Assembly (NCBI GenBank): GCA_026648125.1 | Contig: JAPKGD010000044.1 | Coordinates: 1 to 8,918, forward strand | DNA from: Bdellovibrionales bacterium | GTDB taxonomy: Bacteria; Bdellovibrionota; Bdellovibrionia; Bdellovibrionales; UBA1609 | Length of the DNA: 8,918 nucleotides | Direction of reading: 5' to 3' | The notes under the pieces: generated by a model | Seen by the model: only the letters and a program-made list of their open reading frames with translations | Told to the model about the DNA's origin: nothing | Databases searched by the model: none | Program-made: the position numbers and the translations under genes | Shown here: positions 7,008-8,918 of the stretch, piece by piece | Position numbering within the stretch: position 1 is the first letter of the stretch | Layout: every line of letters starts with the position of its first letter

Positions 7008-8029
7008 AGCTAAAAGCCAATCCCAATCGCCCCGCCCGGGGAGTGGTATTGGAAGCGCAATTAGATAAAGGGAAAGGCCCGCTGGCAACGGTGCTGATCC
7101 AAACCGGCACCTTGAACGTGGGAGATTGCTTTGTGATCGGCCAGCACTGGGGCCGGGTGCGCGCCATGCTGAACGAGCGCGGAAAACGCCAGAACAACGC
7201 CGGTCCTTCTGCCCCGGTGCAGGTTTTAGGGATCGACGGGGTTCCCGAAGCGGGGGACCGCCTGATCGTGATGCACGATGAAAAATCCGCCCGGGAAATC
7301 GCCCAGCGCCGCCACCAGTTGAAGCGGGAACAAGATTTTCGCCAGGTGCGCCTGATGACCCTCGACGAACTCTCCCGCCAGATCAAAACCGGGGACGTGA
7401 AGGAACTGAATATCCTGGTGAAAGCGGACGTGGACGGCTCCGCGCAGGCGCTCGCGGATTCTCTCTCCAAGCTCTCTACCGAGGCGGTGGAAGTGCGCAT
7501 CATCCGCCGGGCGGTGGGGCCGATCACCGAATCGGACGTGATCCTGGCCGCCGCTTCCCAGGCCATCATCATCGGCTTCAACGTGCGCCCCACCCTCAAA
7601 GCGAAAGAGATGGCGGAGCAGGAGCGGATCGATATCCGGCTCTATAAAGTCATCTACGACGCCATCGAAGACGTGGAAAAAGCCCTGGAAGGCATGTTGG
7701 AACCGGTGCAGAAAGAAGTGGTCACCGGGGCTTTGGAAATCCGGGAAGTATTCAAAATCTCCCGGATCGGCTCGGTGGCAGGCTGCTACGTACTCAACGG
7801 CAAGATTAATCGCAATTCCAACGTGCGGCTCATCCGCAACGACGTGGAAATTTACGACGGCAAACTCTCTTCCCTGAAACGTTTCAAAGACGACGTGCGG
7901 GAAGTGCAGGCCGGCTACGAGTGCGGCTTGACGATCGAGAACTTCAACGACATCAAGCAGGGCGACATCGTGGAAGCCTACGAAATCGTTATGGAAGCCC
8001 AGACCCTGAGCCGCCCGGCTGTAAAATAG
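7001..8029 (+). CDS. infB: Translation initiation factor IF-2, C-terminal fragment lacking the G domain
   Basis: IF-2 is the GTPase that brings initiator tRNA to the 30S subunit. Complete bacterial proteins usually have some 700-1000 residues; here 342 remain. The fragment begins with ELKANPNRPARG, the sequence just after the G domain, and continues with domain II (LDKGKGPLATVLIQTGTL), a charged helical linker (around 100-120), the IF-2-specific domain III (ELNILVKADVDGSAQAL, then GPITESDVILAAASQAIIIG), and the fMet-tRNA-binding domain IV up to the stop at 8029. G1-G5 GTPase motifs are absent, so this product could not act as IF-2. The GTG at 7001 has no credible ribosome-binding site and is probably not a start; the gene should continue upstream in its own genome. 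The downstream DUF503/YlxP gene matches the standard infB neighbourhood, which supports the right piece being ordinary chromosomal DNA cut at the junction. Confidence 0.93.
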   Translation: MLELKANPNRPARGVVLEAQLDKGKGPLATVLIQTGTLNVGDCFVIGQHWGRVRAMLNERGKRQNNAGPSAPVQVLGIDGVPEAGDRLIVMHDEKSAREIAQRRHQLKREQDFRQVRLMTLDELSRQIKTGDVKELNILVKADVDGSAQALADSLSKLSTEAVEVRIIRRAVGPITESDVILAAASQAIIIGFNVRPTLKAKEMAEQERIDIRLYKVIYDAIEDVEKALEGMLEPVQKEVVTGALEIREVFKISRIGSVAGCYVLNGKINRNSNVRLIRNDVEIYDGKLSSLKRFKDDVREVQAGYECGLTIENFNDIKQGDIVEAYEIVMEAQTLSRPAVK

Positions 8030-8101
8030 CGCAGGCGGGGTTTTAATTGGCAATTTTAAGAAGTTTGGCATCACCTGTTTGAAACAAAATCTCGTCGAGC
8101 A

Positions 8102-8389
8102 ATGCCCATGATCGTAGCCGTTTTAACCGTGGAGCTCTATTTACCCGGCTCCGCTTCCCTGAAGGACAAGCGCGCGATTTTGCGCCAGTTGAAAGACCGG
8201 CTGGCCAACAAATTCAACATTTCCATTGCGGAAGTCGATCACCAGGATAAATGGCAGCGCGCCCAATTAGGGATAGCCCAGGTGGGCAATGATTACAAAT
8301 TTCTGGAAAAGAGCATGAATACGATTCTCCAGGTGATCGACGAAAACGACGCCGCCGAGGTCACGGAGCATTTGATCGAATATTTGTAA
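8102..8389 (+). CDS. ylxP: DUF503 (YlxP-like) protein
   Basis: This small cytoplasmic protein has 95 residues, the usual family length. The family marks are MIVAVLTVELYLPGSASLKDKR (in two parts: VLTVEL and SLKDKR), followed by LKDRLANKFNISIAEVDHQDKWQRA with the conserved AEVDHQDxWQRA block (residues about 43-54). Its function is not firmly known. In many bacteria it lies between infB and rbfA and is taken to be linked to translation or ribosome maturation. It follows infB by 72 bases, as in that arrangement. ATG 8102 and ATG 8108 are both possible starts, and neither has a strong ribosome-binding site. No rbfA follows; the downstream 500 bases are repeats. Confidence 0.9.
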   Translation: MPMIVAVLTVELYLPGSASLKDKRAILRQLKDRLANKFNISIAEVDHQDKWQRAQLGIAQVGNDYKFLEKSMNTILQVIDENDAAEVTEHLIEYL

Positions 8390-8390
8390 C

Positions 8391-8454
8391 GGAGTGCAAA
8401 GCTTCAGCTTTGCAGCATCGGGGAATTAGATGCAAAGCTGAAGCTTTGCACTCC
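8391..8454. repeat. Perfect 24-bp inverted repeat with 16-base spacer, arms themselves palindromic
   Basis: The left arm (8391-8414, starting GGAGTGCAAAGC) is exactly complementary to the right arm (8431-8454, ending GCTTTGCACTCC). Each arm also contains TGCAAAGCT and AGCTTTGCA around two bases, so it can fold on itself. The element begins one base after the DUF503 stop. It may end transcription as a strong hairpin, but no T-run follows. It also has the form of a REP/BIME-like intergenic element or a small transposon derivative. Confidence 0.85.
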
Positions 8455-8481
8455 TGAAGAACGAGTATAGTTAGAGCGCAG

Positions 8482-8653
8482 GTAACTATTCAGGCGTTTT
8501 GCCACAGAGGCCACAGAGAGCACAGAGACATAAAAAAATTCCTAATCAAATCACAAATACAGGGATATAAGGCTCTAAATGCTCTCCACGAAGTGGTGGA
8601 TACCCCCAAATCTTCCTCTGTGACCTCTGTGGTCTCTGTGGCTGAATAGTAAC
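8482..8653. repeat. CACAGAG-type structured repeat, unit 1
   Basis: The unit is bounded by GTAACTATTCAG (8482-8493) and CTGAATAGTAAC (8642-8653), terminal inverted repeats that match at 11 of 12 positions. Next to them are complementary runs of CACAGAG (8502-8525) and CTCTGTG (8616-8640), so one long imperfect stem can form. In the middle CCAC-GAA-GTGG (8586-8596) forms a small hairpin. No coding frame of note is present. Similar CACAGAG repeats occur in intergenic DNA of several environmental bacteria (from memory). The form is that of a non-autonomous, MITE-like element. Confidence 0.75.
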
Positions 8654-8660
8654 AATTTTA

Positions 8661-8876
8661 GTAACTATTCAGGCATTTTGCCACAGAGGTCACAGAGCAC
8701 ACAGAGACATGGAAAAATTTGTTGAACAAACCCCTTTTATAGAAAAAAATGTTCCATATACCGGGATAACAGTTCCAAATGCTCTCCACGAAGTGGTGGA
8801 TACCCAAAATTCTTCCTCTGTGGCCTCTGTGAACTTCGCATGGTGAGTTTATCGAACCATGTGGCTGAATAGTAAC
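8661..8876. repeat. CACAGAG-type structured repeat, unit 2 (with nested insert)
   Basis: This second copy lies 7 bases after unit 1 in the same orientation. It has the same ends (GTAACTATTCAG at 8661-8672, CTGAATAGTAAC at 8865-8876), the CACAGAG and CTCTGTG blocks, and the central hairpin. The 29 bases around that hairpin are identical to unit 1 at an offset of exactly 200 (8577-8605 and 8777-8805), while the A/T-rich stretches between are strongly diverged. Unit 2 is longer mainly because of a different internal stretch and an insert near its right end. The 42 bases after it (8877-8918) show nothing I recognise. Confidence 0.75.
8832..8860. repeat. Short insert with inverted repeat nested in unit 2
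   Basis: Where unit 1 has six bases (GTCTCT, 8632-8637), unit 2 has 29 different bases. With the next base, the insert contains CATGGT (8839-8844) and ACCATG (8856-8861), a 6-bp stem around an 11-base loop carrying TTTATCGA. The sequence resembles the GTTCGA...CTCACCATG class of small dispersed repeats, a resemblance noted from memory only. It looks like one small repeat inserted into another. Confidence 0.5.
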
Positions 8877-8918
8877 AAGGAAGAAATAAAAAGAGTTTGC
8901 CTGATCAAGCGGTATCCG

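Noticed and set aside
6988..7599. Minus-strand open frame of 203 codons across the junction
   Set aside because: Ser/Arg-rich shadow of infB and plsC; no start site signal or family resemblance.
8011..8043. CCGCC...GGCGG followed by TTTT as an infB terminator
   Set aside because: Only 5 bp with an 18-base loop, partly inside the coding end of infB, and ylxP normally shares the transcript.
7226..8074. Long minus-strand open frame (282 codons) opposite infB
   Set aside because: Its translation is His-, Asp- and Phe-rich with no recognisable family, and it lies fully opposite strongly conserved IF-2 coding; it is the usual antisense shadow of G/C-ending codons.
8501..8705. CACAGAG repeats as a CRISPR array
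   Set aside because: Repeats are short, irregularly spaced, in both orientations, and there are no uniform spacers or cas genes; terminal inverted repeats explain the pattern better.

Overview
The window looks like two unrelated pieces of bacterial DNA joined near position 6990-7001. The left piece (1 to about 6995) is moderate in GC and carries metal-transport, membrane and envelope genes of a Gram-negative bacterium. Signal peptides, an H+/Na+-pyrophosphatase and an unusual RNase HI would fit a Bdellovibrionota- or delta-proteobacteria-like organism, but I cannot prove the lineage. The right piece (about 6998 to 8918) is visibly richer in GC in its coding part. It carries the 3' part of infB and its usual neighbour, a DUF503/YlxP gene, followed by a repeat-rich tail. 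The lineage of the right piece cannot be determined from sequence alone.

Left piece, in order. A membrane pyrophosphatase gene (hppA, minus strand) runs off the left edge, so only its N-terminal 332 residues are seen. Upstream of it on the same strand lie a small Cys-rich secreted protein, an RNase HI with an extra C-terminal domain, and a Cu+-exporting P1B-type ATPase. They are transcribed in that order; rnhA and copA are 6 bases apart and very probably form an operon. A 9-bp hairpin covers the ribosome-binding site of rnhA. On the plus strand, facing away, is a His-rich cation diffusion facilitator (CDF) gene with a frame break near 5180 that also removes roughly a dozen residues. It converges, with an 8-base overlap, on a minus-strand gene for a secreted coiled-coil protein. 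A divergent 201-base spacer with a good sigma70-type promoter leads into plsC, which breaks off shortly after its HX4D acyltransferase motif.

Right piece. The infB fragment begins directly after the G domain, so a GTPase-less IF-2 is encoded as drawn. Then come DUF503/YlxP, a perfect 24-bp inverted repeat one base after its stop codon, and two related 172- and 216-base units built from CACAGAG motifs with terminal inverted repeats and a conserved central hairpin. The second unit contains a nested insert.

Together the left genes suggest copper export and divalent-metal efflux beside envelope functions; the right genes belong to the translation-initiation cluster (infB-ylxP, usually followed by rbfA). 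I see no convincing new multi-gene system. The most notable points are the chimeric plsC/infB junction, the reversed domain order of the RNase HI, the hairpin over the rnhA ribosome-binding site, and the structured repeats at the right end.
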